From: Triticum aestivum
Taxonomy: Eukaryota; Streptophyta; Magnoliopsida; Poales; Poaceae
DNA: 64,000 bases
Direction: 5' to 3'
NCBI RefSeq assembly: GCF_018294505.1
Contig: NC_057794.1
Coordinates: 194,107,201-194,171,200, forward strand
Both the position numbers and the translations under genes were made by a program. Below, piece by piece: positions 35,311-47,609 of this stretch; positions within the stretch are counted from its first letter, which is position 1; each line of letters starts with the position of its first letter. The notes under the pieces are model-generated. The model was not told where the DNA came from and did no database searches. It saw only the letters and a program-made list of their open reading frames with translations.

Positions 35311-36850
35311 TTTTTTCCACACTATCTATTGCATCTGTCTCTCATACAATGTCTATACATTCAACTATGTTTCCTGTTTATCAGCCATTTGAATTGCAGC
35401 GGTTGATGCCAGTATCTAGCGTACTAAAAACACGGTCTTCAAATAAAACAGTGCTACCTCTTGGTGGAGATAGCACCCCGGTTGTACATGCACAAGAACC
35501 AGCCCTACCACACATAACCCAAACTCTCGCAGATTGTACCCCTACTACGATGGACAGAGAACCAGCTTCACCCAATCTAACCCCAACCCCAGCCGATAGT
35601 AACCCAGTTCCTATTGACACAACACCATCTCCACCACAGAGCTCCCAAACAAGAGCAGTTACTAAGGCAGCTCCAGTGCCCAAAGGGCCAGTACTATAAC
35701 GGCGAACCCCAACTCCACCAGTTAGTAAGCCTATTCCTGTGGAGGAAGCACAACCAGCTAGTCGTAGTTTAGCATCTATCGCATTTGATGTTGTTAAATC
35801 GTATGTGCATATCTTCCCATCTTGTAAATATTATACTGAAGATGAAGGAAAATGCCAGTTGCAGGTGCTTGTCCAGGAGTTATATGTAAGTAATGTTATT
35901 CATGGCAATTACTTTGCTTCGTCCCATACATCCTACCTCCATGATGGTTATAATACATCAAATTTTCCCATTTTTCTCTATAGAGAAGGACCGATTTGGA
36001 AACTCATGATGAGGTAACCTGTGCTAATACCTCTGCTATCTTCAAGAATGCAGTATCGGAATTACATGAAGAAAACATACTTCACCGGCAAAGAAACTCA
36101 TCAAATTCCCTTACGTTCTCCTGAGACACATTTACTGGACGATGACTGGGAATGCCTTGTTCTGTACTGGTCCCGAACCAAGAATGTGGTAAGGTCTATG
36201 AGCTCATTTTCTATTTTTAAGTATTATATTCTTGCGTCTTACTGTACTCTGTTCATGTAGAACAAGTTCCTAAACCTGAAGAACAGCTGTTCTAATTTAA
36301 GATTCCATTGCTACCATAGGACATAGATATATGTTTGTTTGATGCTTTTATTATGTACTAGTACTTGGAAATAGAAGACTTGGTAGTTTAATCCTGTCCA
36401 CCTTACTAATGAACTGGTTCACCGAAATGAGTTTCATATACTAGTACATGCTAAACTTGTTATGTGTCTGCTTGTTTCTTCTTTTCGAATGCTGACAGAA
36501 TGTTGGGGAAGAGTGCCTTATTAAGCAACGGTAAAGGAAGTAATGCAGATAAGGTTCAGGATAGTGACACATCATGTCTTGGTTTAGTGTTGGAGTTACT
36601 GGCCACTACCGCTTGCACAAGCTATTCAAACTCACTGTCTGAATCGTTCGGTTTCTTGAGTCTCAACTACAAGCTGAAAGACATCGATCAGCTGTGCTGC
36701 AGCAACAAGCGGAAGTACCTAGAGCATTCAGATGCATACTTTCTGGTGCAACAGCAAGCGTTGGAGGATTTTAGCGCCAAACAGGACAAAGCTAATCAGC
36801 TTGCTAAGCTTATTGCCAGCATGGTGGATACCCAGGATAATGTTTCTTGA

Positions 36851-37159
36851 GCTCTTCTGAAGTTGTTTTAGTTATGCTCTTGTTTTGCTGCCGCGTTTAT
36901 TTGCAATGGTGGCCAATTTTGATGGCTAGTGTATATGATATGCTGCTTTGTTCCCTATATTTGCAGTGGTGGCGAACTTTGATGCCCAATGGATGTAATA
37001 TGTGTAATAGCCGTGATAGCCTAGCGTTAGTTGCTTGCTTATCTATTTCCTTGTTGTCTTGTTTATTTGTTTGCTTGTAGTCATTGTAGTTCTTTTTCCA
37101 CGGTTAACTAGTGGCTGCAATAACCTATTTTTTAAAACTAGGCCACAATAACCATGGGC
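36851..37159. other. 3' untranslated region of the CACTA gene
   Basis: T-rich, with TTGCAATGGTGGC repeated at 36901 and 36963. No coding signal. Confidence 0.4.
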
Positions 37160-37990
37160 TAATATTTACTGTAATGACACTAGGCCTCCTACGGGCCGTA
37201 GAAACAGTGGGCCTTCTACGGGCCGTAGAAACAATATGCCTTCTACGGGCCATAGAAACAATGGGCCTTCTACGGGTCGTATCATCAATGGGCCTTATAC
37301 GGGCCGTATGATCGATTAGCCAAACATGGGCCAATAATAGGCCGCATTATGGCCGTAAACGGGCTAGAGTTGGAATTGTCTGTTCATGGGCTGACCGTAA
37401 CAGGCCATCGTTAATAGGCCATATTTGATGACGCTAGGAAAACGACCGAACGTATTAACGGACCACAAATGGGCCGACTGTAACCACAGGCTGAATTTGG
37501 CCCACAAGTAGAAAATGACAGTAACGGGCCGTAAGTAAACGAATGCTGGAAATGAGCCCAAGAAATGGGCTCTGAGAAGGCCGAAAGATAACATGGGCTG
37601 GAAATGGCCCAACGAAATAACGGGCCGTTAATGGGTATAAAGTGAAACATTGTTCATTACAGGCCAGTTTCACCACGGGCCGTTAATGGGTGTAAAGTGA
37701 TACACTGTTCATTACGGGCAAGTTTCACCATGGGCCGTTAATAGGCCAAGAGTTACATAGGGCCTCATATGGGCCGAAAGATGTCATGGGCCATACATGG
37801 GCCAGAAGTAATAACGGGCTGGAATCATATTGGATCGCCCAGATGACGCTACTGGGCCTAATTCGGATAGGGTGTAACGGGCCTTGGTTTAGCGGGTTGT
37901 GAATGGGCGATATGCGAATAGGCCGTTAACAGGCTTTCCATGGGCCGGCCTGCCACCTTTTGACCAAGTCAAACGGGTCGGCCTTTTCAC
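37160..37990. repeat. Right subterminal array with GGGCCGT words
   Basis: CTTCTACGGGCCGTAGAAAC, a near-palindrome, is tandemly repeated at 37185-37290. Variants of ATGGGCC and AACGGGCCGT recur to 37990. Such repeats are binding sites for TnpA-type proteins in CACTA elements. They differ from the left-end arrays. Confidence 0.75.
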
Positions 37991-38418
37991 AGGAATGGGC
38001 CTCTGTTGGGCCGTGCCACATGTCGATGTATCATAGGCGCCTATCTGACCCACTGACGAGCTGACACGTGTTTCTTCCGGCCAATAAAAATTTTACACGT
38101 GGAAATTTCCCATTGGTCGGGGCTGTTAATGGGTTATCGGATCCAAAACCCGACCCGATAGCTTAACGGCGTTCCGTTACGGTGGATGCCACGTGTCGGT
38201 CACCCTTGACGAAAGCACTTCTGTGACGCGCGATTTATAGTCATGGAAGTGGACACTTCCGTGATGATAATTTTGGTAATGTCATGGAACACTTCTACGA
38301 TAGCACATGTATGACTATTTGATTTTGTCATAAATTTGTCATGGATGTACATGCATGACAAAAATGCGACCTACTGTGACAAACACGTATCATCATGGAA
38401 GTATATTTTTTTGTAGTG
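37991..38418. repeat. CACTA right terminus
   Basis: GACACTTCC/CATGGAAGT and ATGACAAA words recur from 38215, mirrored from the left end. The last bases, TTTTTTTGTAGTG, are the inverted CACTA end. Confidence 0.8.
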
Positions 38419-39273
38419 AGTGTTGATTACTCCTTGTATTTGATGCTAGTTGGTTTACTTGGTGGAAGATCATATGTTCAGATCATTTATGCATATTAAT
38501 ATCCCTATGATTATGAACATGAATATGATTTGTGAGTAGTGACGTTTGTTCCTGAGGACATGGGAGAAGTCTTGCTATAAGTAGTCATGTGAATTTGGTA
38601 TTCATTCGATATTTTGATAAGATGTACGTTGTCTATCCTCTAGTGGTGTCATGTGAACATCGACAACATCACACTTCACCATTGTTTGGGCCTAGAGGAA
38701 GGCATTGGGAAGTAATAAGTAGATGATGGGTTGCCAGAGTGACAGAAGCTTAAACCCTAGTTTATGAGTTGCTTCATAAGGGGCTGATTTGGATCCATAT
38801 GTTTCATGCTATGGTTAGGTTTACCTTAATACTTCTTTTGTCGTTGCAGATGCTTGCAAGAGGGGTTAATCATAAGTGGGATGCTTGTCCAAGGAAGGGC
38901 AGTACCCAAGCATCGGTCCACCAACATATCAAATTATCAAAGTACCGAACGCGAACCATATGAACGTGATGAAAACTAGCTTGACGATAATTCCCATGTG
39001 TCCACGAGAGCATTTTCCTTTATATAAGAGTTTGTACAGGCTTGTCCTTTGCTACAAAAAGGATTGGGCCATCTTGCTGCACCTTATTACTTTTATTACT
39101 TGTTACCCGTTACAAATTACCTTATCACAAAACTATCTGTTACCGATAATTTCAGTGCTTGCAGAGAATACCTTACTTAAAACTGCTTATCATTTCCTTC
39201 TGCTCCTCGTTGGGTTCGACACTCTTACTTATCGAAAGGACTACGATAGATCCTCTATACTTGTGGGTCATCA
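38419..39273 (+). repeat. Athila-A 3' LTR, second part
   Basis: It resumes at AGTGTTGATTACTCC, matching 40384 onward, and ends GGGTCATCA. The next bases, CCGGG, would be the target duplication. Confidence 0.9.
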
Positions 39274-39719
39274 CCGGGGCATAGCCCCAAGCTCTTTTTA
39301 TCAACATAACTAGAAGAAGATAGAGGAGGAATGCGAGAATGGGTGACTCCGCCCTCCACCACCCCAACTTTTGTAGGCGGACCGGGGAGGGGAGCCGCTC
39401 CATCGATGGGAATCCACCATCCTCCTTCGCCAATTCAAGACAACTGGGCCCTCGCCTTGATGCTCTCCCACGCCACGCGCCTCTATTACCTACTCCACAC
39501 GATGGATGCAACATACGTGGCTAAGGATAAGCGCGTGGTGGGAAGAGTGAATTGACAGTTTCTACCCCGTGTGTTCAAGTCAATCATGGGCCATTACTAG
39601 AGTGGCCACACCACTATTGGCTTTACACAGCGCATGGGGAAACCACAAACTGGCCCAGAATCAAGACTAATGAAGAAGCAACGAAGACCTCAAGAGACCA
39701 GCCTCTTCAGCAATCCTGC
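39274..39719. other. Segment between Athila-A and Athila-B
   Basis: It ends with CCTGC, the target site of Athila-B, so it was joined to 57281 before that insertion. A 74-codon frame at 39331-39555 has no recognisable domain. It may be the inside of the Ty3 element whose LTR is at 57348. Confidence 0.5.
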
Positions 39720-41238
39720 TGATACGTCCATTTTGCATCATGCTTTTATATCGATATTTATTGCATTATGGGTTGTTATTTCACATTATGTCACAATACT
39801 TATGGCTATTCTGTCTTATTTTACAAGGTTTACATAAGGAGGGAGAATGTTGGTAGCTGGAATTCTAGGCTGGAAAAGGAGCAAATATTAGAGACCTATT
39901 ATGCACAACTCCAATAGTCCTGAAACTCCACGGAATGCCTTATAATAAATAATGAAAAATCCTCGCCAAAGATGAAGACTAGGGGGCCCACACCCTTTCC
40001 ACGAGGGTGGGGGGCGCGCCCCCCCTACGGCGCGTCCCCTACCTCGTGGGCCCCCTGGTGGCTCTCCGATGACCATCTTCTCCTATATGAAGTCTTTCAT
40101 CGAGAAAAAAAATAAGAAGCAAACTTTCGGGACGAAACTCCGCCGCCACGAGGCGGAACCTTGGCGGATCCAATCTAGAGCTCCGACAGAGCTGTTTTGC
40201 CGGGGAAACTTCCCTCCCGGAGGGGGAAATCATCGCCATCGTCATCACCAACGCTCCTCTCATCGGGAGAGGGCAATCCCCATCAACATCTTCATCAGCA
40301 CCATCTCATCTCAAAACCCTAGTTAATCTCTTGTATCCAATTCTTGTCTCCAAGTCCGGGACTGGTGCTAGTAGGTTGCTAGTAGTGTTAATTACTCCTT
40401 GTAGTTGATGCTAGTTGGTTTAATTGGTGGAAGATCATATGTTCAGATCATTTATGCATATTATTACCCCTCTGATTATGAACATGAATATGCTTTGTGA
40501 GTAGTTACGTTTGTTCCTGAGGACAAGGGAGAAGTCTTGCTATTAGTAGTCATGTGAATTTGGTATTCGTTTGATATTTTGATGAGATGTATGTTTTGTA
40601 GCCTCTAGTGGTGTTATGTGAACGTCGACTACATAACACTTCACCATTATTTGGGCCTATATGAAGGCATTGGGAAGTAATAAGTAGATGATGGGTTGCT
40701 AGAGTGACAGAAGCTTAAACCCTAGTTTATGTGTTGTTTCGTAAGGGGCTGATTTGGATCCATATGTTTCATGCTATGGTTAGGTTTACCTTAATTCTTT
40801 TGTTGTAGTTGCGGATGCCTGCAATAGAGGTTAATCATAAGTGGGATGCTTGTTCAAGTAAGAACAACACCCAAGCACCGGTCCACCCACATGTCAAATT
40901 ATCAAAGTACCAAACGCGAATCATATGAACGTGATGAAAACTAGCTTGACGATACTCCCATGTGTCCTTGGGAGTGCTTTTCCTTATATAAGAGTTTGTA
41001 CAGGCTTGTCCTTTGCTACACAAAGGATTGGGCCACCTTGCTACACTTTATTTACTTTTGTTACTTGTTGCTTGTTACAAATTATCTTATCACAAAACTA
41101 TCTATTACCACTTATTTCAGTACTTGCAGAGAATACCTTGCTGAAAACCGCTTATCATTTCCTTCTGCTCCTCGTTGGGTTCGACACTCTTACTTATCGA
41201 AAGGACTACGATGGATCCCCTATACTTGTGGGTCATCA
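39720..41238 (+). repeat. Athila-B 5' LTR (1519 bp)
   Basis: TGATACGTCC ... GGGTCATCA. It contains the GC-rich hairpin (39999-40020 with 40029-40050) and TATAT at 40084, then CGGGACGAAACTCCGCCGCC near the likely R region. Confidence 0.92.
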
Positions 41239-41249
41239 AGACTCTTTTC

Positions 41250-41267
41250 TGGCGCCATTGCCGGGGA
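41250..41267 (+). other. Primer binding site, tRNA-Asp type
   Basis: TGGCGCCATTGCCGGGGA has one change from the Athila-A site. Confidence 0.85.
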
Positions 41268-41344
41268 GTGAAGCGCCTTTGGTAGGTGGAATTTGGTAAG
41301 GAAAAATTTATATAGTGTGCTGAAATTTACTGTCATTTGTTACT

Positions 41345-41390
41345 ATGGTAAGTAATCCTCTGAGGGGCTTGTTCGGGGTATCTACCCCGA
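41345..41390 (+). pseudogene. Athila-B gag, first codons
   Basis: The ATG is followed by NPLRGLFGVSTP, as in Athila-A. It is cut by the insertion at 41391, and the frame resumes at 48711. Confidence 0.8.
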
Positions 41391-42477
41391 TGTAACGCCC
41401 TCGATGCTGCTATATCTCCCACGTGTCGAAGCACGACTTAGAGGCATAACCGCATTGAAAGCAATGTCGCAAGTGAGGTAATCTTCACACAACCCATGTA
41501 ATATATAAGGGAAAGAGATACATCGTTGGCTTACAATCGCCACTTCACACAAATACATGAATAAAGCATTACATCATCCAAATACAATCAGGGCCCAACT
41601 ACAGAGCCAAAATAAAAGAAGACTACCCCAAAAGCTACACAGATCCTCGATCGACCCCAACTGGGCTCCACTACTGATCAACTAGAAAGAAACAACACGA
41701 AGGATGAGATCTTCATCGAGCTCCTCCTTGAGCTTGGTTGCGTCATCTGCACGGTTCAACGGCACCTGCAAGCTGGTTTTGGAAGTATCTGTGAGTCACG
41801 GGGACTCAACAATCTCACACCCTCGCGATCAAGACTATTTAAGCTTATGGGTAAGGTAAAATGTATGAGGTGGAGCTGCAGCAAGCGACTAGCATATATG
41901 GTGGCTAACATACGCAAATGAGAGCGAGAAGAGAAGGCAAAGCACGGTCGATAAAAGTATGATCAAGAAGTGATCTTAGAACAACCTACGTCAAGCATAA
42001 CTCCAACACCGTGTTCACTTCCCGCGCTCCGTCGGAAAGAGACCATCACGGTTACACACGCGGTTGATATATTTTAATTAACATCAACTCTACAACCGGA
42101 CATTAACAAATTCCCATCTGCCCATAACCGCGGGCACGGCTTTCGAAAGTTCAAAACCCTGCAGGGGTGTCCCAACTTAGCCCATCACAAGCTCTCACAG
42201 TCAACGAAGGATGTTCCTTCTAGCGGAAAGACCCGATCAGACTCGGAATCCTGGTTACAAGACATCCTCACAATGGTAAAACAAGTCCAGCAAGACCGCC
42301 CGATGCGTCGACATCCTGATAGGAGCTGCACATATCTTGTTCTCAGGGCAACACCGGATGAACACTACGTATAGCTAAAACCAGCCCTCAAGTTTCCCCG
42401 AGGTGGCACCGCAAGTGGCTCTAGTTTGGACCAACACTTAGACAAGCACTGGCCCGGGGGCGCTAAAATAAAGATGA
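41391..42477 (+). repeat. Left inverted arm
   Basis: Landmarks CACGTGTCGAAGCACGACTT, GTCGCAAGTGAGGTAAT, AGCTGGTTTTGGAAGTATCT, CGGTTACACACGCGGTTGA and CACTGGCCCGGG recur inverted in the right arm. Confidence 0.88.
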
Positions 42478-45400
42478 CCCTCGGGATGCGCGACTCCCAA
42501 GGGAAAAAGGCTAGGTGGCGAATGGTAAAACCAAGGTTGGGCCTTGCTGGAGGAGTTTTATTCAAAGCGAACTGTCAAGGGGTTCCCATTATAACCCAAC
42601 CGTGTAAGGAACGCAAAATCCAGGAACATAACACCGATATGACGGAAACTAGGGCGGCAAGAGTGGAACAAAACACCAGACATAAGGCCGAGCCTTCCAC
42701 CCTTTACCAAGTATATAGATGCATTAATTAAATAAGAGATATTGTGATATCCCAACAAGTAAACATATTTCAACAAGGAACAACATCTCCATGTTCCAAC
42801 AAGGAACAGACTTCAATCTTCACTTGCAACTAACAACGCTATAAGAGGGGCTGAGCAAAGCGGTAACATAGCCAAACAATGGTTTGCTAGGACAAGGTGG
42901 GTTAGAGGCTTGGTTCAACAATATGGGTGGCATGATAAGCAAGTGGTAGGTATCGCAGCATAGGCATAGCAAAAGAGCGAGCAACTAAGCAAGCAAAGAT
43001 AGAAGTGATTTCGAGGGTATGGTCATCTTGCCTAAGATCCCGCAAGGAAGAAGAACGGGTCCACGAAGAAGACACACGGACGTAGTCGAACGGATCCTCA
43101 CAACTCCGGAACGAAACTGAAGCTAACGTGAGAAGTAACCCGGAAAGAAGCAAACAACATAGTAAAACAACCATCACATAAACATGGCATGATGCACAAC
43201 CAAGTATGACGCATGTATGGTTAAATGAAGCATGGCATGGCAAAGTGCATAAGCAAACCTATAAATTAAGTGGAGCTCAATATGCAACAAGTTGCATATT
43301 GACGAAACACCACATGACTTATTTAGTTCTCTCCCGTTTATGTACTCAACAATATTAAATGTTGATTATCATGGAAAGAGGTGAAACATAAAGGGATTAT
43401 CTATCTAAACAATTTAAATGGGGCCGGATATAGCAAACAACAAATCCGGTAAATCCCCATATGCATTAGTAAATTAATGCAAACAACAATTTAAACCATC
43501 TTAATGTTGTTAACATGATGCGGATGACATGTTCAAGTTTTATGCAATTTTAAGAAAATGTTGATAAGAGCATTATGAAGCATTTGTCATCATGGAGGAA
43601 ACGAAAAGGGGTGCCACGACAACTATAACGAAAACGGTGCCACGGCAGCGTTCCGGTTCCGGTAACTCGATTGAGATACCGATGCAAAGGAGAAGTGTGC
43701 GGATGCGTGCAAAAGATGGTGGGGCGCTCCCGGATTCCGGGTGTCCCACGAGTTGGCGACAAGGAAACGAGTGACAATCTGGACACGGTGCAAACATGAG
43801 CATCCCAAACATCGCAAGCATTCGTTCACGGACGTCGTCTCGGGTTTATACCTTTGAAGTGTGCAAACGGGACGGCTCTCGTTCGGTGCCAAGTAGAGGA
43901 AGTAGACGTTCTCGGGACGTTCGTAGTGGAAGTAGTCGTTCTCGCATGCTATAGGGTCGATGGTAGTGGTTCTCGCGATCTCGGCGACGGTAGTTGTACA
44001 TGTAGGCCGTAGACGAACTTGACGGTTCTGTTACCTGGTTCTTTGGAAACGGAAGTAGTCGTACATGTTCCGTAGCTGTTCATGTCATCGGTGTCATGGT
44101 ACGTGGGGTCTTCGGACTCTCCAGTCCCGTTCTTGCGACGGCAGTCATTCACGTTTGTTCGGATAGGTACTAGACGCACCCCGGATCTGTAGTCGTACAC
44201 ACACGTAGATGAACTTGGCGGGTCCTCGACGTCCTGGTACTTGGCGTTTGGTGCAGTACTTGATGAATCCCAAAACGGTCTTAGGCGTCTTCGCACGTAG
44301 GGGTACTTGGCGTTTCCGCGTCGTCGGTCTTGCCGATCCCGGACTCGGCAACGTAGTTGTGCAAGAGCGTCATCGGACTTGTCGAATCCGAAGTCTTCGA
44401 GGGTCTTCATGTAGCCGTTCATGTCGTAGTCGGACTTGGCAAAATGCACACTGATGGTAGTGGAACTTGCGTCGGTCGTCGTGGTACTAGGGCCCTAATC
44501 TGGGCGTGATCCAAAAATAAGACATGACGTTGGGGAAAGACCCGAAAGCGCTCCTGGAGTCAAACGCAGGGTCGTGCACAACATTCGAGGAACCGCTGCT
44601 CGATGTAGGGGGCTGGTGAGAAGGACCTTGTAGGTCATCGGAGCTTGACGCACCGGCGGCAGAGGACGACGAGGTGCTGAAGGAGCAGCTCTACTTTGAG
44701 GAGCTGGTTCCGGTGGCACGACGAACGGCACGGTAGAGCAGGAGCAAGGGCTCGCCGGCAAGATAGGAACGAGGTGAAGCTGGGCTGGCAACGATGTTCA
44801 GAGGGACGGCGAGGTTTGACGACGGCGCACGGGGTCGCGCTGGCGGGGGAGGCGCTGGACTTGGGCTTCGGCGGCGATGTGTGCTAGGGCTTCAACCTGC
44901 TCACTCCCCTGCTTGATGCAGGATCTTACGCCTAAGATCCAAGGCAGGAGAGGCGCGATGCAGGGTTTGCAAGGGAGCGGGGCCGAGCGAGGGGAAGGAG
45001 GAGCATGGGGGGTCGAGAGCTAGGAGAGGGAAGGGGAGATCGAGCGGGTGGCATCGGGCACAGACGCTCCTGGCGGCGGAGGGAGAGGGAATCGGGAGAG
45101 GGAGGTAGCGATCGGCTAGGTTAGAGCTGTTAGGTGGGCCGACGTGGGAGGTTGGCCTAGGCTGGGCTGCTGGTTGGCCTGGCAGTGAGGCCCAAGTGGC
45201 CAACTGGACCTCTCTCTCCCCCTCATATTTCTTTAGCAGAAAAGACAATAAGAAGGAAAAGAAAGAGATGATTAGGAAAAGATTTTTGGACATGGGGATA
45301 ATTTTCTCGAACTCACAAAAATACGCTTGTTTCGAGAAAATATAAAAAGCCAAGATTGGAAGATGTAAATTCAAACTCATTTAAATTTAATTCAAATGGG

Positions 45401-45828
45401 TTTGAACTAGGACTAGGTTTTGGAAGTGTCCAAAAATGTTGAGAATTTAGGTGGAGCTTCGGAAAATGACGAAAGGATATATGGGCAAAGTTTGGAGACC
45501 AAGAATTGAGATAACAAAGGCGTGGGATATTTGCAAGTGTGTTATGGTTAATTCCAAATAAATGGAATAATTTTTATTATAGCTCCCTAATATTATTGAG
45601 AGGCTTTAATGTGTTATAAAGAGAAATCACAAGTGAATTCCCTCGATTTAAATGGATCAAAGATCCATGCCATTTATTTAGTTGAGTTAAGAAAAGAAAT
45701 AACATGATGGCATGATGACATGATGCAATGCACATGATGCAATGATGAATGCAAAGAACCAAACAAATCACACGACGAAACCCGGAAACCACAGAAGGCA
45801 TCTGAAGCTCCGGTCTTGGGGCGTTACA
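42478..45828. other. Rest of the 4.4 kb LTR-like unit
   Basis: No protein family was recognised. 43900-44480 has repeated GTAGTCGTTC/GTCGTACTTGG words. It ends GGTCTTGGGGCGTTACA. Frames on both strands look random. Confidence 0.5.
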
Positions 45829-47609
45829 ACACTCCACCACTACGAGAGGATCTCGTCCCGAGATCTAGAATTGCACCGGAGGGAAAATGGAAGAGAACGA
45901 GAAGAGGTAAAACTAAGTTGCTTCTTTGACAAACGAGTGAGACCAAAGAACCTTGAAAAGGTTAAGCCATTTCGAGAAAAGAATACAACGGAGATGAACG
46001 AAGTTGAAAACACTCCGTTAGAAAAGAGGAACAAGGAAGAACAACTTCGGGCAGCACTTCGATTGAAAAGAAAAGGAATTGAATAAGAACTTGGTAAGAT
46101 GAGAAGATACTTGATGAAATCACAACACAATGCCTCTGGAACTATTGAATGAATGGAACAAGGGGTAAGAAAAATCTCAGACAGCACTCCGGTTGAAAAG
46201 AGATGCAAGGCTTGATAAGACAAAAAGAACTTGAGCAGAATGGCACCACACTCCGGTTAAATGGGTAGGCATGAAAAGAACATGATCTTGACACACCAGA
46301 TGATGGATTGAAGAGAGCAACATCACCATGCCTCCAGAACAAAAGAATAGACGATAAATAATTGAAATAAAAGAATGGGGAATAAAATGCCAAGTTGTGC
46401 CACAATTGAGCTTGAAAAGGCATCCTTAGGAGAATGGTCGAACGGAGTTATTGGAAAGCCAACAACGAAAAGAATAAGCTTGATATGGTCTTATGGAGTA
46501 CATCTCAAATTATGAGGTGACAACCTGCCACTCACGGGAAAAAAATTTGGATTTATAAGAACAAGGAGACGAGAAGCTATCTCACCGGGAGGATAAATGA
46601 AGAACTTGGATCATTGATAAACACCATAAGAGCGACAATCCTTAAAGGAAAGCTTTAGGTGAAATATAACCCAAGATAATTCCAATGAAGAAAGTGATGG
46701 GTTTAAATACCTCATTCTTGACAACATGTGAATCATGAAACATGAACTCAAATTATCAAGAATGATATAATACCACCTCTATTGATACGGAAGGAAGAAT
46801 TGCACTCTGGATTGCAAGATGAAGAATGCTTGAGCTCATCTGAAAAGAATCTTGATGAACACTTCGAGAAGGAATTAAATCCTTTATGAACCATCATGTA
46901 GAATGTTGATTAAGAACTCCGGTAACAAAAGGATGATCAAACGGAAGGAAAGAGAAGTTGAAAACACAAGGTAAAACCTTGTAATGATTTAGATGAATCT
47001 CCGTGGTGATATAGTTGAAAAAGGATGGAACTCCGGGGAAAAGATGAAAACAATTGAAGTCGGGAATTTGATGAGCCTTCGGAATAGGGAATTGAGTTCA
47101 CTCGATGAAGCAAGAATAAGAATTAAATTCGGCTTATCCTTCATCAAGTAAATTGATGAAAAACAACAGATTTGGCATATTACTTATTCTCATAGAAAAG
47201 ATTAAGAGAGATATAACATAAGCTTGAGAATGTCTTCCATGAACCACCGTTAGGATTTGGAAGAACGAATGAATTGATGATAACCAAGGAAGAGAGATCT
47301 TGAACGAGCCACCGGTAAGAATTGAAAATGAACGAAGAGAAGATAAAGAAACACCGGGAAGAATTATAAAATGAACGAAGATGCTTGAGAGAATTTAGAC
47401 CCATGAGAACGAAAAGATTACGAGCTGATTAGAGAATCCTTGATTTAGACACCGATATGATTTAGAGTATGAGAGCTGAAAACTGGAATGAATAAATCTT
47501 AGATGATGGGCTCCGGATAATCAAACTGAACAGAATCTTGAATTGCTCTGGATGGGTGAAAAAAAGTCTCACAACCAAAAAGAATTATGAGAGGATGGGA
47601 GAGAATGGG
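45829..47609. repeat. Purine-rich internal region with ACTCCGGT motifs
   Basis: Rich in GAAGAA and AAGATG words. AACACTCCG(G)TTGAAAAGAG-like motifs occur near 46010, 46190, 46250, 46914 and 47030. GATCTCGTCCCGAGATC just inside the left end can form a hairpin. No coding signal. Confidence 0.55.

Larger units (their letters stand above)
32768..36850 (+). pseudogene. Multi-exon CACTA gene, TnpA-like candidate, probably decayed
   Basis: Coding-like segments fit GT-AG introns: 32768 or 32903-33150, 33944-34131, 34294-34491, 34808-34957, 35385-35885, about 36032-36188 and about 36500-36850. The segment at 36049-36186 (QYRNYMKKTYFTGK, SPETHLLDDDWECLV, YWSRTKN) resembles the plant transposon domain Transposase_24 (PF03004), known from En/Spm-type elements. 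The exon from 35385 is rich in P/T and has an in-frame TAA at 35697. The last exon ends with a helical, Q/K-rich tail (LVQQQALEDFSAKQDKANQL). Exons ending at 33150 and 34131 share CAAAGAG/GTTGTACACT, and those ending at 34491 and 34957 share AAG/GTGT(T/A)TGCTCTA, so exons have been duplicated. A TnpA-type role (binding subterminal repeats) is inference; a captured host gene remains possible. Confidence 0.5.
16776..38418 (+). mobile_element. 21.6 kb CACTA transposon, apparently non-autonomous
   Basis: The ends are CACTACAAAAAAAAGACAC and, inverted, CACTACAAAAAAATATACTT: 13 matching bases starting with CACTA. AGT is duplicated at 16773-16775 and 38419-38421, the 3 bp expected for CACTA elements, and the interrupted LTR resumes exactly. 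Subterminal repeat arrays lie at both ends. No frame resembling the TnpD-type transposase (Transposase_21) was found on either strand. One multi-exon gene near the right end has a weak Transposase_24-like part. The length is unusually large. The orientation follows that gene. Confidence 0.88.
6992..39273 (+). mobile_element. Athila-A: Athila-lineage retrotransposon broken by three insertions
   Basis: Its own parts are LTR pieces at 6992-7294 and 8870-9037, an internal region 9038-16107, and LTR pieces at 16108-16775 and 38419-39273. The insertions are the Tat element (left), a solo LTR and a CACTA transposon. LTRs have TGATACG...GGTCATCA ends, the primer site matches tRNA-Asp, and pol is Athila-like. 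The left end is outside the window, so the target duplication cannot be checked. Confidence 0.88.

Noticed and set aside
16776..38418. Treating the CACTA interior as a normal gene island
   Set aside because: The ends, AGT duplication and resumed LTR show that the whole stretch arrived as one element.
42902..44887. Frames of 80-166 codons in the 7.3 kb element
   Set aside because: Both strands show similar numbers of frames, none with recognisable motifs.
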